From the NCBI GenBank assembly GCA_963971305.1, contig OZ020306.1, positions 55,588,686 to 55,652,685 of the forward strand: a stretch of 64,000 nucleotides of DNA, given 5' to 3'. The DNA comes from Arcuatula senhousia (taxonomy: Eukaryota; Mollusca; Bivalvia; Mytilida; Mytilidae). Under the pieces are notes generated by a model. The model ran no database searches and was not told the origin of the DNA. It saw only the letters and a program-made list of their open reading frames with translations. Made by a program: the position numbers and the translations under genes. This document shows positions 35,356-48,900 of the stretch, in pieces. Positions within the stretch are counted from its first letter, which is position 1. Every line of letters starts with the position of its first letter.

Positions 35356-37200
35356 CTCTTTTAATTTACACGAAATCTCATTTATAAACATGAGATCTAG
35401 ATATTACAAGATTTTACCAATTTGCATCCATTCTATTTACATGTAATATACAGTGTATAATGGTTTACCTAAGAAAAAATCACAAAAAATCTTATCTACA
35501 AAATACAATTTATTGGTTAGGATTAATAATTATGAAAGGAAGTAAATGAACATGAGATCACAACACATATCTTAACTCCAACTGTAATTAATTTTTATGA
35601 GCTGGATGACCATTTTGGAAAAGTATTCCTCATCAGCAGCATTAGAACCCAAACAAAGGAAATCAACAATTTAAAAGATGAATTTGAAAGAGAAACTATA
35701 TATCTATAGTAATTAAGGCCTAATTATACCAGTCTTCACAAAAGTTGAAAATTCTTGCCTGACCAATAACAGAGGACATTTTAATTGTAAATTAGACCAA
35801 ATTCGCTGGACCAAACATTAATTAGTAAATTTTTCACCAAACTGGTCGGGGGGTCTGTCACATTTCCTGAAGACTTTTATACCCCTCTATCCTGTTTGTC
35901 CGTCGGTCACTATGGCAACACAACTTTTGAAACTGATTCCTCTGCAACTGCTTATTTCAGCAACTTGAAACAAGGTATATATTTTCTATATACTGTATGA
36001 CTTCAGTTATATAATCTGGTTCTATAAGGCATGTAGGTTAGTGGGATATTTACTTCCTGTTTACCACTTTCATGTACTCAATTTTGGACATCAGTTGTCA
36101 GTGGTAGAATATTTTTCTAACAGTTTTCTCAGCAACAGTGACTTGAAATTGGGATTATAACTTTAATATACTGGTATAAGGTACTAAATCTGTTTATTGC
36201 AAGTGTCAATTTTAGAGCTGTCAGATATCTTCTTTATGCTTGTTCAACTTTAAAGGAGAAGTGGGAGTATACTTCAAAGCAATTGCTCACAGCAAAAAAA
36301 ATCTTGTTTGGAAATTTTTTAAAACTTATAAAAAAAATCTTTGTTTGGAAATTTTTTTAAACTTATAAATACCATGATCATGATGATACACTGTACATTT
36401 CACATTTATTTGGAATTTAAACTTATTTTAAGCCTGCATCCTTTTGATATATTTTTACATGTAACATGTGTAATCCAAATTATATTTTAGTTGAATCACT
36501 GAAAAAGGCTGCAAGTGATAAACACTTACATAAACATTCTTGCATTTAAATTTGTTGTCATATAAACATGTATGTAGTATATTAACACCTAAACACTAGA
36601 CTTTCAAACAAACTCCCACAGTAGATCAAAGATGATTTAATACGAATTTATGTAGGTGTTTAGGTGTAAGTTTAGAAATCAATCTTTAATCTGAATCTTA
36701 CACATTCATTTGAGATTCTTTTAAAACTGAGACTAAGGTAAGATTTTTATGCATGGTTATTAATCCCCCGCCTAGTGATGATAACTTATCCCTCCCTTTG
36801 ATTATCTCTGTGAGGGTTATGATTCCCGCCATTGACTTCAACCCAGCAAAATAATTGTCTTTGATAATCACTTTTACATATCTATTTGTATATTTTGATA
36901 TGGTACAATGTGCAATAAGCCAGCAAAATAATTGTCTTTAATACACACTTTTACATTATAGTATTTGTATATTTTAATATGGAACAAATGTGCTCGAGGG
37001 TAACTTTGGTTGAATGCCTTGCTGATATTCTAGATATAATAATATTATAAAATTTAGATTATGATTATTCTAAGCAAATAATTGAGGGCACAATTTATAA
37101 AACATCTCTATATGCGTACTCAAGCTCAGCCAATAGTTTTTTTCTGCCTGTTGAAAGATATTGTTACGTTATATGGTAACTAACCCCCACCCTATTCATT
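35356..37200. other. Intergenic, repeats only
   Basis: A family A-D-like fragment at about 35875-36260 has 'tatacccctctatcctg', 'gtccgtcggtcac' and two units with 'ttcagcaacttgaaac' / 'ctcagcaacagtgacttg'. A short direct duplication of 'gcaaaataattgtcttt' with a period of about 82 bp lies at 36843-36990. No gene. Confidence 0.5.
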
Positions 37201-37219
37201 AAAAAAAAAGGGTTTTATG

Positions 37220-37390
37220 GTTTGGCCTCCTTTTGTCATAGGTGGATCCAGGGGGGGGGGGGGGGGCCCAGGGCCCCAAAATTTGGTTTAATATATAGGA
37301 AATCATTGAAGCATTACCAAAGCGGGCCCCCTCTTAGGCCAGTCAGTGGGCCCCCTCTTTTCAGAATTTCTGGATCGCCTCTGTTTTGTA
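37220..37390. repeat. MITE-like repeat with G/C runs
   Basis: 'gtggatccaggggg' at the left and 'ctggatcgcctctg' at the right flank an interior with GGGCCCC-type tracts. The loose inverted ends suggest a small non-autonomous element. The frame across it is not a gene. Confidence 0.45.
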
Positions 37391-37469
37391 GGCATATGCT
37401 TTACATGTACATGTATGGCCTGGTGATTTATTTGATTGTTTGTTCTTCATTATCATAAAAATCATCCAA

Positions 37470-37790
37470 TTTCTAAAATAAACAGACCCAACCTTTGTAA
37501 ACTTGTTAGAATCTACATTTTTCATTCTTTTTAATTGACGAATTGTGATTAAGCTTTGTTAAATTATTTATTATTGATTTCAATAAATTTGATTAAAATA
37601 CTGCAATTTGATTGGGACAAATTTTTTTCTTTCTAAAAAATAACATACCCAAACTTTATAAACTTGTAAGAATCTACATTTTTCATTTTTTTGATTGACG
37701 AATTGTGATTGAAGTTTGTTCAGTTTAATATTGATTTCTTTAATGTCAATTGTTATGTCTAAAGTGCTGGCAGTTTCAAGAGCTTTTTGT
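37470..37790. repeat. Direct duplication, period about 165 bp
   Basis: Two copies share 'cttgttagaatctacattt' / 'cttgtaagaatctacattt', 'gacgaattgtgatt' and 'attgatttc'. The spacer is AT-rich and no coding is seen. Confidence 0.7.
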
Positions 37791-39005
37791 TAATAAAATC
37801 AGTCTTCACAGTTAACTTTTTGAAGCACAAACCGGAATTATTATTTTTAGAATTTTAATAATAATTGACTTGTAATTCCATATTTTAAAGAAATTTTACT
37901 GGTCCAAAAGCTATTTTACTGGCCAGGGCCGTCGGACTTGTGGTAAATTCGAAGACTGTAAAATTCTTACTCTAGATGGCCACTTATTCCACATCTCTTT
38001 ATCGTCAATACTGAATTACATGTATCTATAATTAGATTTTCAATACACGACCTACAAGTACACAATTACTTTGAATTATTAATATATCATGTTTGTTAAG
38101 TAATTTGGACTTTGTAGTTTACACCAAGTACATGTATATTGGTTATAGTTATAACCACAATTTAGATTTATAAAGAAGGAACACAAACTCATTCCTTATT
38201 TATGTTCATGGATTTGTATATAGACCCTACATGTATTATCAACAACAAAAAATGAAATTTAAGTGGTAAGGATATACGTTTATTATATTGACTTTAAAAA
38301 GTTTTACTTTCAACATCTTTTCAGAAAGAAATTAAGTTCTACAATATGTTAGGATTTGTATTGATCATTTAAAATTTTCCTCCCAATAATAAGTTCTCCT
38401 TGACATGAAAGTTAAAACAATTTTTTGTTTCCTATTGAAGTAATTGGATTTTAATTTAAATTAATTCTTGTTTTGTGTCGCTAACTTTATTAGAATAAAC
38501 AGAGAAATGACAATGTTTTATCAGCGTAAAAAAAGCGTAATTTTGTTTCTCAAAATGTTGAAGTAATATAACAATTATTTCATACATAAATGTTCGAAGG
38601 GAAAAAATTTTAAAAAAATGTCATAATTTTCAAAATCCAATACGAGATTATTCAGCTCCAAATGCACGTTTTCAGGAAAGTCTCTTGCAGAAAGACATAT
38701 AATTTTTTAAGATCAATAAAAGCAAAACCTTAGAATCAGTATTCATTATTCACACATAAGCAACTTTAGAATTCCAGGCTGATAATTTAGACACAATTGA
38801 ATTCCATGATGTGACATAATGTTAACTAATTACATGTAGATAATTTGATTTTACATTAACAAAAACTTTTTTTTATTTATTAAAGCCTTATTTTTTTTTA
38901 AATGTTTAAATGTATTAGAATTATTTAATCAATTTTATTAACTTAAGCCCCCCCCACATTGAAAATTTTACTGACAAGGACCAATAGACGATTGTTACAA
39001 TGTAT
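37791..39005. other. Upstream of EEPD1, no recognisable feature
   Basis: AT-rich sequence. The motif 'cacttattccacatctctt' near 37981 belongs to the dispersed family seen at 11911 and 14850. Nothing else. Confidence 0.5.
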
Positions 39006-39009
39006 ATCG

Positions 39010-39500
39010 TTCCTTGAACTGATATGACCAGCATATCGTTTAATATAAATATGATTTTATTATCAAACATCATAATCCAATATTTCACTTATATTTTTAG
39101 GTCAGTTGAAAGGGGATGGCCAATAGTTTGGACTGATTTGACCTATGCAGTGATTAGATTATTGAATATCATAATCCAATATTTTGGTCAGATGAATTGG
39201 GGATGGCTAATAGTTTGAACTGGAATGACAAATGCAGTGTTTGATATAAATGTGTTTTGATTAATATCATACTCCAAAATTTCACTTGTATTTAAAAGGT
39301 CAGTTGAAAGGGGGATGGCTGATAGTTTGAACTCAGATATGACCACTGAATCATTGATATTTGATATACATGTTAACTTATATGACTGAGATAGTGTTTA
39401 ATATCATTTATTATTAAATATCATAATCCAATATTTCACTTTATATTTTAGGTTAGTTGAAGGGGGATGGCCAATAGTTTAAATGGACTTGACCTAGCTT
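39010..39500 (+). repeat. Tandem array upstream of EEPD1
   Basis: About four diverged units of 90-150 bp share 'catcataatccaatatttca', 'ggtcagttgaaaggggatgg' and 'ccaatagtttgaact'. Each holds TTTTTAGGTCAG, which resembles a splice acceptor. It ends about 460 bp before the EEPD1 start, so it could lie in the promoter or 5' UTR. Confidence 0.8.
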
Positions 39501-39957
39501 ATCAAACAAATACGACCTACTGAAGGTTGCGTTCAGGACAAGATCGTTTTACTGCGATAGAAAAGTTACACTTGTGGGTATTTACCTAGATTAAAAAGTC
39601 ATCATATTGTAGATCATAAATTACATAATGCTATATATAGTCTTCATATTTGTAAACTTTATTTCTGAGTAAGCAATTGAAAATAGAAATTTTGTGTAGG
39701 ATTTTCACAATTACATTTTATAAGGAAGATAACATTTATTTATAATAATAGCATATGATCTATAGTTATATTGGATGCAGGAAATGAAGGAATATAAAGC
39801 TACCAGTAGAATTTCAAACAAGTTTTGCAGTGAACATGTTTAAGATTAAATTTCACTGAATCAGATTACGGCATAATGTACATACATTCAAAGGAATTGG
39901 ATTTGAAGTTAAGTTGAATTTTTAACAAACTGGGAATTTATATAAGATATATCAAAA

Positions 39958-42900
39958 ATGGGAGCAGTCAATAGTTGTTGTATTCCAAAAAATCGAGATG
40001 AGGATACCACTACAAATAAGAAAATTAAAGGTCATCGGCGGAACCTCAGCGCTACGTTTAATATGTCAATGTTGGAAGACCAGCCTCAAAGTGCTATAAA
40101 TATCAACTATTGTGGAGAGGAAGAGTTAATCACCCTGCCTGGAATTAATAAAGAAACGGCTCAAAATATTATAGACTATCGCAAACAGATTGGCGGGTTT
40201 AAAAAGATTGAGGATCTAGCCCTTGTGTCTGGAGTAGGGGCATCTAAACTGAACACAATTCGGAATAAAGTTTGTGTTACCGTTAAAAGACTAACAAGTA
40301 ATGCTGATGATAATTCAGTCAAAAGCTCAATAAGCGGCAGTAATAAAGATCTAGAAGTGTTCACAAATGATTCTTTTAAGAGGAAAAATGGCACTTCCAA
40401 ACTAAACGTTAACGCTTCTAATGTTTTCCAGCTGATGAAGATTAATGGAATCGGCCAAGTTCTGGCAGAAAATATAGTGACATATCGTGATAAAAAGGGA
40501 CCATTCAAATCAATTGATGATCTTATCAAAGTCAAGGGTATTGGCAATAGTATACTCAGTGCAATAAGACCACATATTTGTCTTGTGGACTCAGAATTGG
40601 AACATGCCCCGTCAGAAAACGGAGACATAACACATTCAAACTCCAATCACAAACATTCACCATGTACAAGTAAACATTTAACAGAATCCAAGGAAAATAT
40701 CCTAGAACTATTAGAACCCTTCATGAAAACTTCATCACGGCCAAAAGTTACGCCATTTAACTTTAAGCACAAAAATAAAGGAGTAGTTAGAATAGCTAGT
40801 TGGAATGTTGAAAGATTTGATGAAGAAAAAGCCAACAACCCTGGTGTGAAAGAGGTTATATGTATGACCATTCTAGAAAATGGGTAAGATTTGATTTAAG
40901 GCAACTCTGTAATAATTGGGATGTTGGATAGATAGGGGGGTATTCAATTCTTGCTCCATGTCCCTCTTGCCACTTTATACAATGTATATTTTAATCCTTG
41001 TTTCCATTCTGTTTCTAAGTCTCCTAATGTCCTCCACTCTCTGCCTCTAAGCTACATGTATAGCTAAACCCCTATTTACACTTTATTCCACAACCCATTA
41101 TCCCAGCTCCCCTGTCCACATGGTTAGATGAGTAAAAGTGAGATTCTAAAAGAAGATTCTTTTAATTAATTGTTTTGTTTCCAGGAGTGTAAGAATGATA
41201 TATTGCAGATTTCTGGCAAAGGTTTGTGGGGAGAATGGGTCCCCTCCATGTCAGTTTGAGCATTGTTGAGAAAAGGAGGAGGTTCAGTAATAACCAAAAT
41301 TGGCCCAAAATTTCAACTTGGAGTAAACGTCTTAAAGTTACTGGAAAATATGTTTTTGAATCCTGTATAATTTTAAGGAACGCAAAAAACTAGCTATGCT
41401 GTATTCAACAGCTTGGAGAAAACTGGGCTGAACATGCTGAAACTCATGTTATTTTATGAAAAATTTAAATTTTTATACGACCGCAAAAAATTGCGGACGT
41501 ATAATGGTATGATGCTGTCGTCGTTGTCGTTGTCGTCGTCGTCGTCGTTGTCTGTTAACTTTAGTGTATACACGATAACTTTAGTTCTAGTTATCCAAAT
41601 CCAATGAAATTTGACAATGATATTTCTTACCATTAAAGGATGGATGGGATTGATTTTGGGAGTCCCCCCTTTTTTCGTTTAGAAATTAAGGGCCAAAAGG
41701 GGCCAAATTACAACTTTTAGTTTGTTCTTACAATAACTTTTTCAAAAATCTTTTCCTCTGAAACTACTGAACAGAATTCAATGAAACTTGGTGTGATTGA
41801 TCAATAAGGTGTCATGCACTATAGATGTGTTTCAAGTTTTGATTCATCAAAAAACATGGCCGCTGTGGCTAAAAATAGACCAGGGGGGTCAGACTACTGT
41901 TTTTGGCTTGTAATTCAAAAAGTATAAGAGATAGATGAAATCTGATGCCACCCTACTGCTTCAGGATCAAAAGTTCTACAAAAGTCTCCATTTGGTTGAA
42001 GTTGTCAGATGACCCCTTATAGGGGTTACGGCCCCTTAAAGGTGAAAAATAGCATTTTTTCATGTTTTTGCCCTATAGTATGAAAACTATTGCAGATCTA
42101 TAGCAAAAAGCTGTTGCTTGCTTAATTGTTCAGCTCATTTAGCTCTACAAAAGCCTCCATAGGGTCGAAGTTGTCAGATGACCCCTTATAGGGGTTACGG
42201 CCCCTTAAAGGTGAAAAATAGCATTTTTTTCATGTTTTTGCCCTATAGTATGAAAACTATTGCAGATAGCAAAAAGCTGTTGCTTGCTTAATTGTTCAGC
42301 TCATTTAGCTCTACAAAAGCCTCCATAGGGTCGAAGTTGTCAGATGACCCCTTATAGGGGTTACGGCCCCTTAAAGGTGAAAAATAGCATTTTTTTCATG
42401 TTTTTGCCCTATAGTATGAAAACTATTGCAGATAGCAAAAAGCTGTTGCTTGCTTAATTGTTCAGCTCATTTAGCTCTACAAAAGTCTCCATAGGGTCGA
42501 AGGTGTCAGATGACCCCTTATAGGGGTTACGGCCCTTAAAGGGGCCAAAATCGAAACATTTTTATTAGTGGACCGATTTTGAAATTTTTTTTTGCATGTT
42601 TGTTCTTGTCAAATAGCGGATGCAAAATTGAGAATCAATTTTTGCTACCCCCATCTTTTCCCCTTATTATGTAATTAGGGGCCAAAAGGGACCAAAATGG
42701 AAATTTTTTTACTTCCGATTTTGAAAATTTTTTTTGCATGTTTGTTCTTGTCAAATAGTGGATACGTATTTGAGAATTAGTTTTTGCGACCCCCCCTTTT
42801 CCCCTGTTATGAAATTAGGGGCCAAAATCAAAACATATTTATTTGTGGTCTGATTTTGATCTCCTTTGGAAAAAAAAATAATTCCTTTTAAAATGTGAAT

Positions 42901-45900
42901 TTAGAAAGTCCACCAAAAGCTGCATGTGTCAAAAACCTTTGTCAGTCCACCATGGACTGCATATGTCCAGAGCAATTGACTATCCATATTGGGCCTAAAA
43001 CGTACAGGGTTCAACATGTTGCGGTCGTATCATGCTGCGCTCGGCGAAGCTTTTTATTGACAATTAAGAGCATTATCGGGGAGAAATCTCTAAATTTAAC
43101 GTAGAGCACACCCGTCGACAAAAACAATTTTGTGAAGATATATGCGAATTTGTGCCTGACAAATAGATAGGGAAAGAATTAAAGTTTTTGAGGAATGTGC
43201 TCTCTACTAAATTGAAGAAAAACTACTAACAACATGAACAATTAAATCTTCAAAAATGAAGCAAATATTGATATTTTTTTAGTTTTCAGCATGTTTATGA
43301 CGTCATAATATCATGCATGTTGCAGTCACAATCTGAAATTGATTTAATGATGTAAAGTTTTGTTATCTCAATGACTAAATCATGTAAATTACACCAAATC
43401 CATTGTGGTAGTACAAAGTTGAAAATTATGTGAAAATATGGGGCCCATTTCAGCAATTCCTGAACATAGTACTCCTTTCTAAAATTTGACCCATTTTGAT
43501 GGGTTTGTGTGCATTCCTAGAGAGTCTTTCATCATATTTTTTCTCAAAAGAGGGGTGCAATTCCCAACGCACCCCCCCCCCCCCCAATTCCAAAGGCCTT
43601 GTATTTTAAGTCTATTAGTCAATCAAAATTACTTGGGTGTTTAAATCACAATCCTCCTCGAGCTCCCGCCCTCTTAAATTTAAAAAACTGAATTTAAATG
43701 ATGAATAAAGTCTAATATACATGATATAAGAAGTATTAGCTATACTTGTAATTCATGTAAGAAAGATTCTGTCTTTTTGGTGTAACATATTGTACAGTGG
43801 TTATTAGCGACAGATTGCAGTGGGGGGGAACTGCTGAAACAGCAAATTATGCAATTTTCATTTACCATAAACTTCATGAATCATGGTGTTTGATAAACAA
43901 CATTTAAAACCTGAAAGAAATTTAAATCCACAGGAATTCATATTATTTGAAAGTCAAACTTCTTAAAGATATTCATATTTATATATATATTTATTATATA
44001 ATAATCAGATTTAAAAACTTGTGGTCAACATTATGATTTATTTGTCTGTAAAGTGGTTCAGGTTCATGTATGTATGTACATATAAAGTGTTAATTGATGT
44101 GAAAGTCAAATTAAAGTTAAGATTGATGGGGAATTAAGCATACAATGAAACAAAATAACACACTAGTATGTACATGTATATCTGACATGCCATGCGTACA
44201 GACGTGTCAAGTGTCACGGCAACTCGGTGAGACTCCCGCATCTTTACGACAATTTGCAATTGGCGGCAAATTTCTTTGATCTTTTATTTTTTTCCTTTGA
44301 TCTTTCAATTTTTCGTCAAATCTCACGCATGCAGCTCTTAAAAAACTTGACAGACCTGTGAATGAATACAACAAGGCCAAAAAAAAATATATGTCTGTAA
44401 TTCCTGCTGCCCTACCTACCCAATTTTTTTTTACCCTACCCTAAAGTTTTTATTGGCATTTTGTAATATGAGCACCGTTAAACATGTTAAAGTTGGGATT
44501 GCTTCCCATTGACTCAATGTAAAATAATTTTGTAAAAAAAATAAGTTTCCTACGTACCTACCCTAATTTTCAAGAGTAGGATGCAGGAAACAAACATATT
44601 TTGTTTTGGCCTTACATGTTCATAACAAAATGGAAAGAAAAAATGTGTATTAAGTTTAAAATTTTCACTAGGGGAAATAAAACCACTTAGATCAAATGAT
44701 ACTTTAATGTAATATGACAGTACAAAAGTCAAATGCTTTATCATTTTATCAAGTGATACTATACATGTACATAGACACAAACATTAATACTAGTTATATA
44801 ATTGCCTGTAATAATATAGTTCAATTGTTAAATAAGAAGATCCTGTCATCTTGCATTGGGTCAATAGCTGTATATGTAAAACGACCAAACTTGTTCTTTA
44901 TTCATGTTTTTCCCTGTCAAAAATGTCTTGTATACCACATTACTATTATCTAGGCATGTATACCTCAATACTATTCATCTTTTCATTGTATAGTGTTCAT
45001 GTTATGAAATTAATTTCTAACTATTAATTCTTTGCATGCTTTGTAATAACTTTTAAGCTTAGATGTGCTTTACACCATATACATGTAGGCTATTTGTCCA
45101 GAAAGTGCTTTGAGACAGTTATCATGTACATGTACATGTATGTCTGGTTCAAAATTTCATAAATTCGGTAAAAATGATTAACTGCTGAAGGAAAATCGTA
45201 TTTTATTAGCCCACAATTTACATTTGCATATGCATTTAAGTTTCATGAGACATGCCGATAGAAAGTTATTTTTTTTAAGCACAAAATATAGAAGTTTTCT
45301 ATTGAATTGTTGGCAAAGATCGTATACTTTATTGAAATAAAGGTTAATGCGTAATATTTTTTGTCACGAGCAATACATCGTAATCAATGAATCAGTTAAC
45401 AGCTTTTTGGCAGTCTTATTATTTATAAGTAGTGGAGCAATCAATTAGCCGTGAAAATGATTGACAAAAGGCCAACTGTAAAATGTGGTATGACTTTTGT
45501 AATGTGGATTTATATTTTGCATTAGAAAATGTTCATTAATTTTTGGCTATGTTTGTATTTCAGATTAGGTATTGTTGCTTTTCAAGAACTTGCTGATGTA
45601 AAAGCATTGGAAATGGTAAATATTTTAATTACTATGAATTGAAATAAAATGTACATGCATGACATGTATACATATTCATTAATTCATGTAATTCATGATA
45701 TACAGTGTAGTATACATTTTACACTATCAAAAAAAGCAATGGCATCTAATCTTTAAGCTGTGTTCCTGGGCGATAATAAGGACCAACCCTCATGTTAGCA
45801 CTGTGGACCAGGGGCCCATGTATACCGTAAATTGGGATATTTTGGATGTAGTTTTATTTTGGTTTATTTGGCGCCTCACCCAAATGTGCCAAAATTAAAC

Positions 45901-48900
45901 ACACCAAAATAAAGTTTAGAATACTTAGAATTAAATGTGTTTTAAACAATTAATTGATTAATTAATTAGATGATGTAAAGAATTATAAAAGAACTTTTTT
46001 CTGAAAGCGCTAATTAATACACACCAAATTTTAACATGGCCATTATATTCTCAAACCGCCAAAATATCCCTACACCAAAATATCCCAATTTACGGTAATG
46101 TATTTACACTAGCAAAGAAGAGATGGCATAAATATCACATCCAATCTTGAAGTCTAATATAGAAACAGAGAGGTACAATGTACCAAAGAGGCATTTGAAT
46201 GTCAAAAGACCAATAGTGGGGAGAGAACCAGTAAACACTAACAAGAATGGCACGAAACAAAACACACAAAAACAACTGAATCGGAATCAACAACACAGAA
46301 TCAAGGGAACAAAAGACATACAAAGATGAATAAATTACAGTCAAACCTGCTTTAGCGGCCACCTTTATTAGGCAATCAACTGTCTTATACAGCCACATAT
46401 TTTATGTCACTCTCTTTAAAAAAAACAACTAAAATGAACCTGGATTAAGCAGCCACCTGACTAATGAGGCCACTTTTTTCTCGTCCCAAGGCTGATCTCT
46501 TAAAACAGGTTTGACTGTAGTTTCTGTAGAATTAACATTTGAATGCCTTGACAGAATTTCATGAAACTTACACAATTTTGTATATAGCTCAGTCATAAGA
46601 TAAGGAAGAAGTCTATTGATTTTGGTCATGTGTTCGAGGTTGAGATCACAAGTTATACCAATTGAGGGACCTGGAGTCATGCATTTGATTGAAAATTTTC
46701 TTTGAATCAATCTGTCAAAGAGCAAAATGTATTTTTAAAAGTCTATTTAAGAATGAAAAGCTCCATTCTATTTTCAGTTTATAGATATCAACTCATAAAG
46801 CATACGTTTTTTATCATGGGAAAACTTATGTTCCATTTTTGGACATTTTGATATATTCTTACATACACATGTACATGTGTTAAACTGTTTTGTACATGTA
46901 TACTTTTTTCCAGATATGTCACGAGTTGAACAACCCTACCATACCCAGCATAAAGAAATGGAATGGACCAGTGGGCAATTGGAAGTGTGAAATTTCTGGT
47001 GTAACAGGCAGAATGTATAGGGTTCGTATGTTGAGACAATTCTATGTCTTAGTTAAAACATATTGGTGAATTGAACTTTTATCAATTTGATTTTTTAAAG
47101 TGTGTTATTTTTTGTACTTTGTACAAGATAAACAATAGGGGAAAGGTTGGGCCCAAAAAACTAGTTTAACCCCATCATAGTTATATGTGCCTGTCCTAAG
47201 CCAGAAATCCTTGTCAAAGCTTTTTTTTGTCCTTGTCAACTATCTGTTTTTTGTTTTATGTCCAGAAATGGGTCTTTTGTTTATAATCAAGGGATTTGTT
47301 TGAATCTTATGTATTGTATTTTTAGTCTTTCGCCATTAATGCAAGACAGCGAGCAGTGACCTCTAGGAGAAGTGATTAGGAAACAAGCTTAATGCTTATG
47401 TGAATCCCTCTCCAGCTAGCAATTTTCGAGTTTGGCCTTTGCAGTGGCCCCCCATTGAGCCTACTCTTATCAAACTCTACAAAGGGGTCTTTAATGTGCA
47501 TGGGGAATTGCTCTCCACATACATGGGACAACCTTTACTTTTTTCGTCCTTTCCAAAGGACTAGCATTGTTACTTGAGACCCTCCTCGAGAGAGTCGGAA
47601 AATTGGTTCATGAAATTTTCACCCTTGACGAGGAAATCACAAACCTTGGTGTTAGTAGCCCGACACCTTAACCACTACACCATTGGCTCTCAGTCTTAAT
47701 TTGTCATTTATAACTTATCCTAAATTGTTCAGGGTGCTATTTCATAAGGTTGTGCTACAGAATTACAAATACCTAAACCTAAACGCGGGTATAAATGGTT
47801 AATTTGGATATGCTATATAACGATATTTCAAGGAGTAACCTCTCATCAGTAGCATTTTAACCAAAACATTGGAAGGTCAAAATCCAAAACAGTTGAAAAC
47901 GAAAAGTACTCAAAACCAAAAACGTTCGAACAAGGAAGCCAAATCCAGCACCGAGGATATCGACCATGTGCATTACAAGGAAAGAAACCTGGTGTTTTCA
48001 TCAATTTTGAATTTAACAATCGGAAATTTCAGCGACAATATATTGGAAATTTTATAGTAATTCGTGTCAGACAAGTCTGACTACCAGGCTTGTGATTACC
48101 CCTGGGGACCTCTGATCCACCAGCAGCGGTTATCGCCCAGTGGTTTCAAAATTACAAATACCAAAACACGGGTATAAACGGTTAATTTGGATATGCTTTA
48201 TATCAATATTTCAAGGAGTAACCTCTCATCAGTAGCATTTTAACCAAAACATTGGAAGGTCAAAATCCAAAACAGTTGACATGGTTGAAAATAAAATTGT
48301 ACTCAAAACCAAAAACGTTCGAACAAGGAAGCCAAATCCAGGCTTTGCTGTGACAAAGCTACGTTTTGACAGAACTTGCGAAATTTTAAAACAATTGTCA
48401 TTATAAAAAAAAAAAACTTTCTAGAACCTCTAGTTTCATAGTCCCCAACATTGCTATTGATTCTAACAAATTGGAGGACATGCCCCAGGCACATCGGTCA
48501 TAATTCTGCCTTTGTTATGCATCTTGTAAGAGAAGTTAAGTTGAATATTAACACTCATTTTTGCTTTTTGATGCAAAAGTTCAGGTGAAGAACATGAAAA
48601 TTGTCCATACAGGGAAATTTAATTGGGAAATAAAAATACCCAAACGTGTATAAAAAAAAATTAATTTTGTTATGCTGTATATCGATTGTTCAAGGAGTAA
48701 CCTCTCATCAGTAGCATTTGAATCAAAACATTGGAAGTTCAAAAACCAAAAGTATTGAAAAAAAAGTACTCAAAGCCAAACCAAGGATATCATTCTGGTC
48801 CACCAGCAGGGGTTATACACCTAGTTGTTTTAAAATTCAAATACCAATAAAGAACATTGGGAATAAGAAAACTTTGTGAATAAATTTGTTTTTAAGTAAC

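Noticed and set aside
40176..40646. 156-codon open frame on the minus strand
   Set aside because: It is the shadow of EEPD1 exon 1, which is clearly coding on the plus strand.
40980..41120. Possible additional EEPD1 exon
   Set aside because: Exon 1 joins exon 2 (45564) in phase and matches human EEPD1 without a gap, so nothing is missing here.
47869..48057. 62-codon frame resembling a small basic protein
   Set aside because: It lies in a threefold tandem repeat whose other copies carry frame-breaking differences.
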